Part shown: one piece after another, positions 46,903 through 55,460 of the stretch
How positions within the stretch are numbered: the first letter of the stretch is position 1
How the letters are laid out: each line of letters begins with the position of its first letter
Origin: Candidatus Enterococcus testudinis
GTDB lineage: Bacteria; Bacillota; Bacilli; Lactobacillales; Enterococcaceae
Direction: 5' to 3'
Length of the DNA stretch: 64,000 nucleotides
Assembly (NCBI RefSeq): GCF_002140915.1
Contig: NZ_NGKU01000001.1
Coordinates: 2,737,166-2,801,165, forward strand
Program-made: the position numbers and the translations under genes
The notes under the pieces: generated by a model
The model's input: the letters and a program-made list of their open reading frames with translations, nothing else
Database searches by the model: none
What the model was told of the DNA's origin: nothing

Positions 46903-47085
46903 TTTCGATACGCTCCTTCTGTCAAACAGAGAGAAAAAACAACCATTGAATCCATCTCTGCTCGTTAACCAAACTCTTAGTTACAAAGTTTGAGTATACC
47001 ACAGGAAGGTGTGGATCTAGTGGATATATGCTCATGGAACAAGCCAATCCCATTGAATCGGTATTGGCTTGCTTGGTTTTTTATA

Positions 47086-47370
47086 TTATCTAAATAGCTC
47101 TGAGTGACTGCCTGTTCTCTCAAAAATAATCGTCCCATCAAAATAATAGAATATAACGATCCAATCACTAGTTATACCACCTATATGGATATCCCACCGC
47201 TTAGGAATTTGATTTTTAGGTTCCAATGGATGTAGTTTATAGGCCATATCTAATTCTTCTTCATTGATAAGCAACGACATCGCCAAATGCAACTTTTTTA
47301 TAGGCTTTCCCTGCTTGATCAACTTTTTGACATCCTTATCAAAACGCGTGGTCGTTTTATAATTCAGCAT
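47086..47370 (-). CDS. RelE/YafQ-type toxin (mRNA interferase)
   Basis: A 94-residue type II toxin. I start at the ATG at 47370 (MLNYKTTTRFDKDVKKL), which has GAGGAAG upstream and overlaps the antitoxin end by 14 bases. Landmarks are KLHPLEPKN and WDIHIGGITSDWIVIFYYFD, then FERTGSHSELF, the YafQ-type C-terminus with the catalytic histidine. Such toxins cut mRNA on the ribosome. The antitoxin gene precedes it. A hairpin (CAAGCCAAT/ATTGGCTTG, 47038-47070) lies after the stop. Confidence 0.92.
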   Translation of the reverse strand: MLNYKTTTRFDKDVKKLIKQGKPIKKLHLAMSLLINEEELDMAYKLHPLEPKNQIPKRWDIHIGGITSDWIVIFYYFDGTIIFERTGSHSELFR

Positions 47371-47653
47371 GCGCTTCCTCGTCTGCTTCTTTTTCCATTC
47401 GCGCAAAATAGCTGTTCAAGTCTTCATGATTGACTACATTCTTGCTTTTTATGAGATTCTCAGTTTCTTTAAATGCTTGCAATGTTTCATCAGTTGGTTG
47501 GAATGGCATCGTTTCAATCTCAAAGGGAAATTTTCCAGTTTTAACAAACTTCGTTAAAAAAATCTTTACAGCTGCAGACGTATTCATACCCACATCCTCA
47601 AACATTTTGTCTGCATCACGTTTTAAATCATCATCAATTCTAATCGTTGCCAA
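47357..47653 (-). CDS. RelB/DinJ-type antitoxin
   Basis: A 98-residue antitoxin with N-terminal ribbon-helix-helix DNA-binding region (ATIRIDDDLKRDADKMFEDV, NTSAAVKIFLTKFV) and a C-terminal toxin-binding tail (FARMEKEADEEAHAEL). The start is TTG, eight bases after a strong AGGAGG, which is unusual but clear. The promoter -10 box (TATAAT, 47680-47675) overlaps an imperfect palindrome, the likely autoregulatory operator. Confidence 0.92.
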   Translation of the reverse strand: MATIRIDDDLKRDADKMFEDVGMNTSAAVKIFLTKFVKTGKFPFEIETMPFQPTDETLQAFKETENLIKSKNVVNHEDLNSYFARMEKEADEEAHAEL

Positions 47654-47674
47654 GATAATACCTCCTTTTCTATG

Positions 47675-47698
47675 ATTATAGCATATGTCGCTAATAAT
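47675..47698 (-). promoter_or_regulatory. toxin-antitoxin promoter and operator
   Basis: Minus-strand TATAAT at 47680-47675, overlapped by ATTATAGC-ATATGTC-GCTAATAAT on the plus strand (47675-47698), an imperfect palindrome of the kind bound by RelB/DinJ proteins. Confidence 0.55.
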
Positions 47699-47790
47699 CA
47701 GAACATCTAGCTACAAATGTATACAAAACATTACTATCATATAAATTTTCATAAAGATTCTAACATTTTTTTATGAGTAAGAGAGAAAAT

Positions 47791-47819
47791 AAAAAAACCT
47801 CACCCAAAAAAGAGTGAGG
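47791..47819 (-). terminator. terminator of infC-rpmI-rplT
   Basis: Minus-strand stem CCTCAC/GTGAGG (47819-47814 with 47803-47798) followed by seven T residues. Confidence 0.88.
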
Positions 47820-47826
47820 ACATTGA

Positions 47827-48186
47827 TTATTTGTTTAAAGCGTCTTTTGCTTGGTCAGCCAATGCAGTAAATGCTGTTGCATCGTTTACAGCCAAGTCAG
47901 CTAACATTTTGCGGTTGATGTCGATTTCAGCTAATTTCAAGCCGTGCATCAATTTTGAGTAGCTTAAGCCATTCATACGAGCCGCTGCGTTGATACGCGC
48001 GATCCACAATTTACGGAAGTCGCGTTTCTTTTGACGACGATCGCGATATGCGTAACTGTATGATTTCATTACTTGTTCTTTTGCTGTTTTAAATAAAGTG
48101 TGTTTAGAACCGTAGTAACCTTTTGCTAATTTAAGCACTTTTTTACGACGTTTACGAGTTACTGTTCCACCTTTAACACGTGCCAT
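47827..48186 (-). CDS. rplT: 50S ribosomal protein L20
   Basis: A 119-residue ribosomal protein beginning [20 protein letters not shown], with [19 protein letters not shown] and [20 protein letters not shown]. It binds 23S rRNA early in 50S assembly and in Bacillota also represses its own operon by binding the leader upstream of infC. Last gene of infC-rpmI-rplT. Confidence 0.98.
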   Translation of the reverse strand: MARVKGGTVTRKRRKKVLKLAKGYYGSKHTLFKTAKEQVMKSYSYAYRDRRQKKRDFRKLWIARINAAARMNGLSYSKLMHGLKLAEIDINRKMLADLAVNDATAFTALADQAKDALNK

Positions 48187-48248
48187 GTATAATTCCTCCT
48201 AATTTGAAAATCACTCATTATTTGTTTACGTAAAGACCGGTGACGCAA

Positions 48249-48449
48249 TTATTTCATGCGTGCTAATTGTTGACGGATACGTTTGTAATCGCCAGCTGAA
48301 ACCATTGAAGCTTTACGCAATTGACGACGTTGTTTTTTTGTTTTTCCGTGGAAACGGTGACTAGTAAATGCACGGAAGCGTTTCAATCCGCCGCCGCCAG
48401 TGCGTTTGACGCGTTTTGCTAATCCGCGGTGTGTTTTTTGTTTTGGCAT
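48249..48449 (-). CDS. rpmI: 50S ribosomal protein L35
   Basis: A 66-residue ribosomal protein: [20 protein letters not shown] at the N-terminus and the C-terminal [15 protein letters not shown] start at the ATG at 48449 with GAGGAGG-type SD; the upstream frame (MRRKLV) is the SD read as protein. Middle gene of the operon. Confidence 0.97.
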   Translation of the reverse strand: MPKQKTHRGLAKRVKRTGGGGLKRFRAFTSHRFHGKTKKQRRQLRKASMVSAGDYKRIRQQLARMK

Positions 48450-48509
48450 AACTAATTTCCTCCTCAAAATCTTTCGTTATCTGACTTTAAACTGAAACTC
48501 AGTGAGTCA

Positions 48510-49031
48510 TTATTTATCGTTTTTTGGTGCTAATACTAAGAACATACTGCGGCCATCCATTTTGGGCTTTTGCTCAACAGTTGCCAAATCAGTTGTTTCT
48601 TCAGCTAAACGATCCAACACTTTCTGACCAATTTCTTTATGGGTAATGGCCCGGCCTTTGAAACGGATAGAAGCTTTCACTTTATCGCCTTTTTCAAGGA
48701 ATTTACGTGCATTACGCAATTTTGTGTTGAAATCATTCACATCGATCGTTGGACTTAAACGAACCTCTTTGATACTGATTACTTTTTGTTTCTTACGCGC
48801 TTCGCGGTCTTTCTTTTGTTGCTCGAAACGGTATTTTCCGTAATCCATAATTCTTGCTACTGGCGGTTTTGCATTTGGTGCCACCAATACCACGTCAAGG
48901 TTTGCTCGTTCTGCAATTTGCAATGCTTCAGCTTTACTCTTTACACCAAGTTGTTCGCCGTTTTGATCAATCAAACGCAATTCACGTGCACGAATGCCGT
49001 CGTTTACCATCATATCCTTTGCTATGGTCAT
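48510..49031 (-). CDS. infC: translation initiation factor IF-3
   Basis: A 173-residue initiation factor with N domain ([40 protein letters not shown]), linker ([15 protein letters not shown]) and C domain ([38 protein letters not shown]). It binds the 30S subunit and checks start codons. The start here is ATG with GGAGG only three bases ahead, rather than the rare AUU of enteric bacteria. First gene of infC-rpmI-rplT. Confidence 0.97.
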   Translation of the reverse strand: MTIAKDMMVNDGIRARELRLIDQNGEQLGVKSKAEALQIAERANLDVVLVAPNAKPPVARIMDYGKYRFEQQKKDREARKKQKVISIKEVRLSPTIDVNDFNTKLRNARKFLEKGDKVKASIRFKGRAITHKEIGQKVLDRLAEETTDLATVEQKPKMDGRSMFLVLAPKNDK

Positions 49032-49086
49032 TCACCTCCGAGTTTTTTGAGAGAAAGAAAAGCTTGTCGATTCGAAATCAGACAAT

Positions 49087-49209
49087 AAAAAAAACGAGTT
49101 CTTCACGAACCCGCACGTACTCCATACAAATAAATGATTGGAATCCTATTCTGCCCAGCAAGATCATCACTCAGGCGAGAAGCGGGTGCTTCTACTTTTA
49201 TTTCTCAAC
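49087..49209 (-). promoter_or_regulatory. L20 leader (autoregulatory attenuator)
   Basis: Minus-strand leader with the conserved hairpin GAAGC-ACCC-GCTTC (49192-49179) near the 5' end and an intrinsic terminator CGGGTTC/GAACTCG (49113-49107 with 49101-49095) followed by eight T residues (49094-49087). This is the layout of the Bacillota L20 leader, in which free L20 favours the terminator. The strong promoter starts it about 15 bases upstream of the hairpin. Confidence 0.85.
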
Positions 49210-49215
49210 TCTTAT

Positions 49216-49244
49216 AGTATACAGGCATTTCAAACGTTTGTCAA
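49216..49244 (-). promoter_or_regulatory. infC operon promoter
   Basis: Minus-strand TTGACA (49244-49239), exactly 17 bases, TATACT (49221-49216): a near-consensus vegetative promoter as expected for ribosomal genes. Confidence 0.92.
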
Positions 49245-49256
49245 TATTTTTTACAC

Positions 49257-49282
49257 AAAAAAACCGAGGCCCCTGGCCCCGG
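49257..49282 (-). terminator. terminator of nox
   Basis: Minus-strand stem CCGGGGC/GCCTCGG (49282-49276 with 49270-49264, one G-T pair) followed by seven T residues. Confidence 0.85.
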
Positions 49283-49291
49283 CTATCCGTA

Positions 49292-50626
49292 TTATTCAGC
49301 TTTCAATGCAGCCATAGTAATGTAGTTATATGGTTGGTTGAAATGTGGCAAGAAGAAGATATCCAATAATTTCATCTTGTCGATCGTTACGCCTTCTTCA
49401 ATTGCTAGTGAGAACATATGGATACCCATAGCAATTTCAGATGTACGAGAGGCCATTTGCGCACCTACGATCCGACGTGAATCTTCTTCATAAACGATGC
49501 GGATTTTCACCGTTGCATTTTCTTTTATAAAGCCTGGTTTTTGCGTGTCTTCATAATCAGAGTACTTCACTTTCAAACCATTGCGTTCAGCAGCTTCCAC
49601 AGATAAACCTGTTGAAACCATGTTATAGCCAAAAATCGAGATCCCGTTCGACCCTTGCACACCTGTTGACTCTAGAGAAGTACCACCGATGTTATGCGCA
49701 GCGACGATCCCTGAACGTACAGCATTGGTTGCCAAGGCAATATATGTTGTTTGTTGCAAAGCATTTGAGTAAACTGTTGCACAGTCACCTACTGCATAGA
49801 CGTCTGCATCACTTGTTTGTTGATGACGGTCTACTAAGTATGCACCATTGGCAAACAATTCTAAATGATCTTTGCCTAATTCGTTATTCGGTAAGAAACC
49901 GATCGCGTTGATGACTAAATCTACTGGGTATTCGCCACTGTCCGTCACAACTGCTTCTACTTTATCAGTTCCTTTATATTCACGCGCCAATTCGCCGAAA
50001 TGCAATTCGATGCCATTGTCTGCTAAATTGACATCCATATCATCTGTAAACCATTTGTCATAGTAGTTTGGCAACGCACGTGTCGCTGCATCAAACAATA
50101 GTACATTTTTACCACGACGTTTTGCCGCTTCCGCAATCTCTACACCGATGTAACCAGCACCGATGACAGCTACGTTTTTCACTTCGTCTGAAGCCAATTC
50201 TTTGTCCACTGTTTGGCCATCTTGGAATTTCTTCAAGAAATGAATATTTTTCAAATCACGACCAGGTACTTTGGGTGAGATTGGTACAGAACCAGTTGCA
50301 ATCACGACTTTATCGTAAGATTCAACCACTTCTTCACCTGATTGTGTCACAGCATGTACTTCTTTTTTCTCGAAGTCGATGTGATCAACAATGGTTTCCA
50401 TATAGACTTTAGCCCCTTTGGCTTCGAAGTCTTCACGTTTTGTATAAAATAATCCATCATATGAGTCGATTTGACGTCCAACCCACAATGCAGTCCCACA
50501 ACCTAGATAGCTTAAGTTCGTATTCCGATCGATCATGACAACTTCTTGATCTTGATAATTGTCTAATAATGTATTCGCGGCTGCGATTCCTGCATGGTTC
50601 GCGCCAATGATTACTGTTTTTGTCAC
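49292..50626 (-). CDS. nox: NADH oxidase (FAD-dependent, water-forming type)
   Basis: A 444-residue flavoprotein of the NADH oxidase/peroxidase/CoA-disulfide reductase group. I choose GTG at 50626 (VTKTVIIGANHAGIAAAN) because GGAGG lies nine bases upstream; the longer frame runs through the SD. FAD motif at the N-terminus, redox cysteine C43 in LSYLGCGTALWVG, NADH motif VAVIGAGYIGVEIAEAA, FAD motif YAVGDCATVYS, and a C-terminal dimer domain ending FNQPYNYITMAAL. It regenerates NAD+ by reducing oxygen to water through a cysteine-sulfenic acid. CoA-disulfide reductase activity cannot be excluded. Confidence 0.92.
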   Translation of the reverse strand: MTKTVIIGANHAGIAAANTLLDNYQDQEVVMIDRNTNLSYLGCGTALWVGRQIDSYDGLFYTKREDFEAKGAKVYMETIVDHIDFEKKEVHAVTQSGEEVVESYDKVVIATGSVPISPKVPGRDLKNIHFLKKFQDGQTVDKELASDEVKNVAVIGAGYIGVEIAEAAKRRGKNVLLFDAATRALPNYYDKWFTDDMDVNLADNGIELHFGELAREYKGTDKVEAVVTDSGEYPVDLVINAIGFLPNNELGKDHLELFANGAYLVDRHQQTSDADVYAVGDCATVYSNALQQTTYIALATNAVRSGIVAAHNIGGTSLESTGVQGSNGISIFGYNMVSTGLSVEAAERNGLKVKYSDYEDTQKPGFIKENATVKIRIVYEEDSRRIVGAQMASRTSEIAMGIHMFSLAIEEGVTIDKMKLLDIFFLPHFNQPYNYITMAALKAE

Positions 50627-50656
50627 GGTATATTTCCTCCTTTTGTTTACATTGTC

Positions 50657-50662
50657 ATTATA
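50657..50662 (-). promoter_or_regulatory. -10 element of nox
   Basis: Minus-strand TATAAT about 30 bases before the nox start. The matching -35 region (GTTGTT) is weak. Confidence 0.5.
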
Positions 50663-50706
50663 GCTAGATTGTGAAAAGAACAACTATCAATTTTTTCGCA
50701 TTTCTC

Positions 50707-50757
50707 AAAAAAAATGACAGTTTTCGCAAGTCCTACCGCTTTACTTGCATGAAACTG
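50707..50757 (-). terminator. orphan intrinsic terminator upstream of nox
   Basis: Minus-strand hairpin CAGTTT-cat-GCAAGT/ACTTGC-ga-AAACTG (50757-50718) followed by an eight-T run (50714-50707). No clear gene ends here on this strand, except a 61-codon frame (50926-50741, MSGDMRGRILPV to YPSVSCK) whose stop falls inside the stem and which lacks a convincing SD. It could end a small RNA or attenuate a longer nox leader. The region 50627-50961 holds no other gene. Confidence 0.6.
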
Positions 50758-50961
50758 ACGGATAAGTCCCTTGAATATCTTGATGCAAATGACAGATTGT
50801 GAATTTTTCGTTTAATTTTAATGTTGATTTCCACTCATATAAAAGCATTCTCACGCCCCATTGAATAAATTTCACAATATCAACAGGAATCACAGGAAGA
50901 ATCCGCCCCCGCATATCACCCGACATGGTATACTAGAAAAAAAGTTTGAAAGGATCTTATT

Positions 50962-51594
50962 ATGGCTAAATCATACTTGCCCCTCCCTCCAACGCTCCCA
51001 ACACTCGTAACAGAAGATTTCTATTTAGAAGAGGAAAAAATCTTCGAAGGTGCGTTCTTTGAAGACGCAGATTGTAGTTACGACACCTGCAAAAACCTCG
51101 TCCTAAAGCAATGTCAGCTCAAAAAAATCACCCTGCAAAAAACACGACTTGAACAATGGGAATGTCAACATGTCGTCTTTGAACAGTGTGATTTTTCAAA
51201 CCTTGAGTGTTATGGCGCCAGCTTTCATCGCGTCATCTTCAAGCAATGCAAATTGACTGGCACCAATTTTGCGGACAGCTATTTTCGTGATTGCACGTTT
51301 ATCGACTGTACTGCCAATTTCTCTTCATTCAGCAACACCAATATACGCACCATGCTAATCGACCATTGTCAGTGCAATGACAGTGAATTTACTGAGATTG
51401 ATTGGAAACACTTGACCTTCAAGGATAATCAGTTGAATAACAGCAACTGGATCCATACGCCATTGGCTTCATTAGACTTTAGAAGCAATCGCTTTGAACA
51501 AATCGCTCTTTCCACGGATCAACTAAAAGGGCTCATCGTCGATCAGGAACAAGGATTGATCATTGCTGCTGGTCTTGGTTTAGTTATCGACTAG
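50962..51594 (+). CDS. pentapeptide repeat protein (Qnr-like)
   Basis: A 210-residue protein made of degenerate A(D/N)LXX-type pentapeptides with aromatic or leucine centres (CDFSNLECYGASFHRVIF, CKLTGTNFADSYFRDCTF, CTANFSSFSNTNIRTML), which form a right-handed square beta-helix mimicking DNA. Length and layout, with a break near residues 160-165 and a hydrophobic C-terminal tail (GLIIAAGLGLVID), resemble chromosomal Qnr proteins of enterococci, which protect gyrase from quinolones. Whether this one does so is untested. Extended -10 box TGGTATACT at 50926-50934. It is convergent with corA. Confidence 0.85.
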   Translation: MAKSYLPLPPTLPTLVTEDFYLEEEKIFEGAFFEDADCSYDTCKNLVLKQCQLKKITLQKTRLEQWECQHVVFEQCDFSNLECYGASFHRVIFKQCKLTGTNFADSYFRDCTFIDCTANFSSFSNTNIRTMLIDHCQCNDSEFTEIDWKHLTFKDNQLNNSNWIHTPLASLDFRSNRFEQIALSTDQLKGLIVDQEQGLIIAAGLGLVID

Positions 51595-52496
51595 CGAATG
51601 CGTCGCCAAAGGGCAACCAACATCCAAATCGAGAGCACCAAGCTGATCAACAAAGCGATGCCCCATCCAAAAATAGAATTGGTAAAAGGCAATGGGACGT
51701 TCATGCCGAAGAAACTAGTTACAATGGATGGTACGGTCAATAACAAAGACCAGACCGTCAAGAATTTCATGGTGTCATTTAGATTATTGTTCAATAAGTT
51801 ATTGTATGTACCCGACAGCTGTTCCAAAATCTGAAAAGCCAGCTGGGTCATCTCTACCGCTTGCTTGGCTTCGATCAGGGCATCATCTAATTGTTCTTTT
51901 TCGTCGTCATCCATGACACGATATATCGACAACGCTTTGATTTGTTCCAACAGTACCGCATTTTGCTTGGTAGCGGACACCAAAAAAACCAGCCCTACTT
52001 CTAAATCGGACATCTGCAACAAGTTCTTGTTCGTCGTTTTTTCCCGCAGCCTTTGATTCAATTGGATACGATCACTATTGACTTCTTCCACTAATGGGAA
52101 AAAGGTCCCCGATATCAAAAACAGACTTTGAAACAAAAAATGGATCGGTGTTTGCAGTGGTGATTGTGCAATCAGCCGCTCCATCATGGGAATCACATAT
52201 TGTGTGTGCTGCGAGGAAAAAGTAAACAATTGCTGCTTTTTTAAGATAAAGGTCATCGGACTCGTTTCGAAATGATTGTCTCGCTTATCTTGTTGCGGCA
52301 CATTGTAAACAACCAACAGGGCTGCTTCTTCGGTATCATATTCTACCCGTGCCCGTTCGTTCTTATCTAATGAATACGTCAACATCTCATCAGAAAGATG
52401 ATACTCTTTTTGCAATGCAGTGATACTCGCGGCATCTTGCTGATCCACTTGGATCCATTCATAGTTGCCATCGTTGAATACATGTTTCTTTTCCAA
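51591..52496 (-). CDS. corA: CorA family magnesium/cobalt transporter
   Basis: A 301-residue CorA-type channel. I choose TTG at 52496 (LEKKHVFNDGNYEW), seven bases after GGAGG; the longer ATG frame would begin inside the upstream terminator region. A large N-terminal cytoplasmic domain is followed by two C-terminal membrane segments with the selectivity motif GMN in SFFGMNVPLPF and a second span FGWGIALLISLVLSIWMLV. It forms a pentamer. Promoter -10 TATAAT at 52526-52521 fits the TTG start. Confidence 0.88.
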   Translation of the reverse strand: MEKKHVFNDGNYEWIQVDQQDAASITALQKEYHLSDEMLTYSLDKNERARVEYDTEEAALLVVYNVPQQDKRDNHFETSPMTFILKKQQLFTFSSQHTQYVIPMMERLIAQSPLQTPIHFLFQSLFLISGTFFPLVEEVNSDRIQLNQRLREKTTNKNLLQMSDLEVGLVFLVSATKQNAVLLEQIKALSIYRVMDDDEKEQLDDALIEAKQAVEMTQLAFQILEQLSGTYNNLLNNNLNDTMKFLTVWSLLLTVPSIVTSFFGMNVPLPFTNSIFGWGIALLISLVLSIWMLVALWRRIR

Positions 52497-52530
52497 AGCG
52501 TTCCCTCCGTCCTTTTCTTTATTATAAAAG

Positions 52531-52569
52531 AAAAAAAGCCCCAAGCCTACTTATTCGCGGCCTTGGGGC
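52531..52569 (-). terminator. terminator of the deoxynucleoside kinase gene
   Basis: Minus-strand stem GCCCCAAG/CTTGGGGC (52568-52561 with 52545-52538) followed by seven T residues. Confidence 0.9.
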
Positions 52570-52580
52570 AAATGAATTAT

Positions 52581-53222
52581 TTAACGTACGTCTTTTAGCG
52601 CTTCTTCAACCATGGTCAACACAGCTTGTGCTGCTTCAGGATCTTCCACAAAGTTGAAACGATCACCATCGATTTGGATTTTTGGACTTTCGTTATACTC
52701 CTCATACCATTGATCGTACCGTTTATTCAATTCTTCATAGTAATCATATAACGTCGGATCAAAGGTCAATTGCTCGTATTCACGGCCACGTTTTTGGATA
52801 CGTTCTAACATCGTGTCAAATGACACCCGAATATGCACCAATAAATCAGGATGCTTTTTGTAGGCAGCATAGGGTAATTCTTCTAACATATTGGCCAATA
52901 ATTCGTCATACACTTTGACTTCAGTATCTGTAGCCCGACCCAGATCGGCATTCAAGTGGAATAACAATGAATCTTCATAGATTGAACGATCTAAGACATT
53001 GTTATCGTCAGTCATCGCTTTTTTGATACTGTCAAATCGCTTATTCAAAAAATAGATTTGTAATAAAAACGCATATTTGTTTGGATCCGCATAAAATAAA
53101 GGCAGCACTTCATTGTCATCGATGGATTCATAAAAGGCTTCGCTGCCTAAATGATTGGCAATCAATGCTGTTAAACTTGATTTACCGGCACCAATTGTTC
53201 CTGCTAATACGATCACGCTCAT
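52581..53222 (-). CDS. deoxynucleoside kinase (dAK/dGK family)
   Basis: A 213-residue kinase of the deoxyadenosine/deoxyguanosine kinase family, which phosphorylates deoxynucleosides for salvage. P-loop GTIGAGKSSL near the N-terminus, the DRSIYEDSLLFH motif (substrate site), and the LID RxxKR-type segment RIQKRGREYEQ. I start at the ATG at 53222 with GGGGGAT ahead; the longer frame crosses the promoter. It is divergent from the mevalonate operon. Confidence 0.9.
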   Translation of the reverse strand: MSVIVLAGTIGAGKSSLTALIANHLGSEAFYESIDDNEVLPLFYADPNKYAFLLQIYFLNKRFDSIKKAMTDDNNVLDRSIYEDSLLFHLNADLGRATDTEVKVYDELLANMLEELPYAAYKKHPDLLVHIRVSFDTMLERIQKRGREYEQLTFDPTLYDYYEELNKRYDQWYEEYNESPKIQIDGDRFNFVEDPEAAQAVLTMVEEALKDVR

Positions 53223-53272
53223 ATCCCCCAACTCACTTACACTAAATATTGTATGTTTCTTTTGCGTTACCA

Positions 53273-53302
53273 ACTATACAATACTATATCTTGTGCCGTC
53301 AA
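53273..53302 (-). promoter_or_regulatory. deoxynucleoside kinase promoter
   Basis: Minus-strand TTGACG (53302-53297), 18-base spacer, TATAGT (53278-53273). Its position supports the shorter reading frame. Confidence 0.7.
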
Positions 53303-53387
53303 CTGGAATTAATGAAGCATAAATAAAAATTTTTTTCAACAAAAGTTTAAAGATTTTTGCTTTTTTTGCAAATCTCTATCGGAATGC

Positions 53388-53416
53388 TTAACGAATCAGC
53401 GATCTTCTAGTAGAAT
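53388..53416 (+). promoter_or_regulatory. mevalonate operon promoter
   Basis: TTAACG, 17-base spacer, TAGAAT on the plus strand about 110 bases ahead of mvk. The 300-base gap between the two divergent operons holds only these two promoters and an AT-rich stretch with a small hairpin (about 53351-53374). Confidence 0.55.
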
Positions 53417-53523
53417 AGGAAAGGATCTTTTATTTAATTATTTTCTTGTCAGTCGTTTTTTACGTTCATGATATATTAAAAAGATACAGGTGGGCAGTGC
53501 TCCCTAAAGAAATGAGGAAAAAC

Positions 53524-54456
53524 ATGTCAATCGGTAGTGGCATAGCTACGGGTAAAATCATCTTAATGGGGGAACATGCCGTTGTGTATGGCGAACCCGC
53601 CATTGCTTTCCCCTTTGCCGGGGCAAAAGTACAGGTCGAAATAGCAGAAAGCACAGCAAACACATTGATCTCCAGTTACTTTCATGGGTTGCTGCAAGAT
53701 GTGCCTGTTCACATGGAAAATGTCAAAGAACTTCTGTTGCGCTTGCAACAAGATTTTCAGACAGGACCCTTTCAAACAACCATCGTCAGTACGATTCCTT
53801 CTGAGCGAGGTATGGGCTCTAGTGCCGCAGTTGCTGTTGCCTTGACCCGGGCTTTTTTTGATTGGATCCATCATGCGTATCAAAAAGAAGAATTGATGCA
53901 GTACGTTGATTTTTCTGAAAAAATCGCCCATGGCAATCCAAGTGGGATCGATGCTGCTGCAGCGAGTGGCCATGATGCCATCTATTTTGTCAAAGGACAA
54001 GCCATCACTTCTTTTCCATTGACGATCGATGGGTATTTAGTCGTTGCAGATACGGGAATCAAAGGTCAGACCAGAGAGGCAGTCAAAAGTGTTGCCCAGC
54101 TCTTTGATACCAATTCTTCGTTGGCACATCAGGCAATCCAACAACTTGGGCAAGAAACAAATCGGGCCAAACAGGCCATTATCAACAATCAACTCGTCGC
54201 TCTAGGGCAGGCCATGAATCAGGCGCACCAGGCGCTGCAATCATTGGGGGTCAGCAATACTCGTTTAGACCATTTGGTTGCGACAGCCAGACAACATGGA
54301 GCCTTTGGCGCCAAATTGACCGGAGGGGGTCGTGGCGGGTGTTTGATTGTCTTAACTGATACGAAAGAAGCGGCTGAAACAATCAGCCATATTTTATTGT
54401 CCGAAGGCGCTCGTGCGACTTGGATGCAAGGATTAGGAGTTTATGAACATGTATAA
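53524..54456 (+). CDS. mvk: mevalonate kinase
   Basis: A 310-residue GHMP kinase that phosphorylates mevalonate to 5-phosphomevalonate. The ATG at 53524 (MSIGSGIATGKII) has GAGG eight bases upstream; the longer frame lacks an SD. GHMP motifs: GKIILMGEHAVVYG, the ATP loop PSERGMGSSAAVAVALTRAF-like (ERGMGSSAAVAVALT), the DxAA base segment NPSGIDAAAASG, and GAFGAKLTGGGRGGC. First gene of the mvk-mvaD-mvaK2-fni operon. Confidence 0.95.
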   Translation: MSIGSGIATGKIILMGEHAVVYGEPAIAFPFAGAKVQVEIAESTANTLISSYFHGLLQDVPVHMENVKELLLRLQQDFQTGPFQTTIVSTIPSERGMGSSAAVAVALTRAFFDWIHHAYQKEELMQYVDFSEKIAHGNPSGIDAAAASGHDAIYFVKGQAITSFPLTIDGYLVVADTGIKGQTREAVKSVAQLFDTNSSLAHQAIQQLGQETNRAKQAIINNQLVALGQAMNQAHQALQSLGVSNTRLDHLVATARQHGAFGAKLTGGGRGGCLIVLTDTKEAAETISHILLSEGARATWMQGLGVYEHV

Positions 54457-55456
54457 AGGGAAAGCACGTGCGTATACAAACATTGCATTGATCAAATACT
54501 GGGGCAAAAAAGATGAAGCATTGATTTTGCCAATGAACAATAGCCTTTCGTTAACATTAGATGCATTTTATACAGAAACAACAGTGACGTTTGACAAAAC
54601 GTTCGCAGAAGACCAATTTTTCTTAGATGATCAACAACAATCCGCATCGGCCACCAAAAAAATCAGTGCTTTCTTAGATTTGATCCGCGCCGAGGCGAAT
54701 TGTCCGTTTGCTGCTTTGGTGGAAAGCCATAATTTTGTACCAACAGCTGCCGGATTGGCCTCTTCTGCAAGTGGTTTGGCGGCTTTGGCCGGCGCTTGTA
54801 ACGAAGCTTTGGGGATGGCGCTTTCGCCAGAAGCCCTCTCGCGTCTCGCACGTAAAGGGTCTGGTTCAGCTTGCCGTAGTATTTACGGCGGCTTCGCCGA
54901 GTGGCAACAAGGAACAGATACTACTTCTTATGCCATCCAAGTCCCTTCTAACCAATGGGAAAATGACTTAAGTATGATATTCATTCTGATCAATGATCAG
55001 GCCAAAGAAGTGTCCAGTCGTGATGGCATGCGTCGAACAGTGGAAACCTCCAGCTTTTATGATGGGTGGTTGACGAGTGCAGCCGCAGACTTGCAGACGA
55101 TCAAACAAGCCATTGCCGAACAAGATTTCACTGCTTTAGGCGAAGTAGCAGAAGCCAATGCCTTGAAAATGCACGCGACGACACTAGCGGCGCAACCGCC
55201 ATTCACTTACTGGTCGCCAGAATCATTACGGGCCATGGATTGTGTTCGTCAGATACGCCAGCAAGGTTTGCCTTGCTACTTTACAATGGATGCTGGTCCA
55301 AACGTCAAAGTCCTTTGTCAAAAGCAAGATGAACAAGCGATTTTACACGCGCTGCAAAGTAATTTTGCACAAGACCAGCTCGTGTTGGCCCATGCTGGTT
55401 CAGGTTTGACTGCATTGCCTGTCAATGACCACGCAACAACTATCATCAAGGAGTGA
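54449..55456 (+). CDS. mvaD: diphosphomevalonate decarboxylase
   Basis: A 335-residue GHMP-fold enzyme converting mevalonate diphosphate, with ATP, to isopentenyl diphosphate, CO2 and phosphate. Landmarks are ARAYTNIALIKYWGKKDE, SLSLTLDAFYTETTV, TAAGLASSASGLAALA with the family serines, and YFTMDAGPNVKVLC with the catalytic aspartate. The ATG at 54449 lies nine bases after GGAG; the ATG at 54443 is too close. Overlaps mvk by eight bases. Confidence 0.95.
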   Translation: MYKGKARAYTNIALIKYWGKKDEALILPMNNSLSLTLDAFYTETTVTFDKTFAEDQFFLDDQQQSASATKKISAFLDLIRAEANCPFAALVESHNFVPTAAGLASSASGLAALAGACNEALGMALSPEALSRLARKGSGSACRSIYGGFAEWQQGTDTTSYAIQVPSNQWENDLSMIFILINDQAKEVSSRDGMRRTVETSSFYDGWLTSAAADLQTIKQAIAEQDFTALGEVAEANALKMHATTLAAQPPFTYWSPESLRAMDCVRQIRQQGLPCYFTMDAGPNVKVLCQKQDEQAILHALQSNFAQDQLVLAHAGSGLTALPVNDHATTIIKE

Positions 55457-55460
55457 CAAC

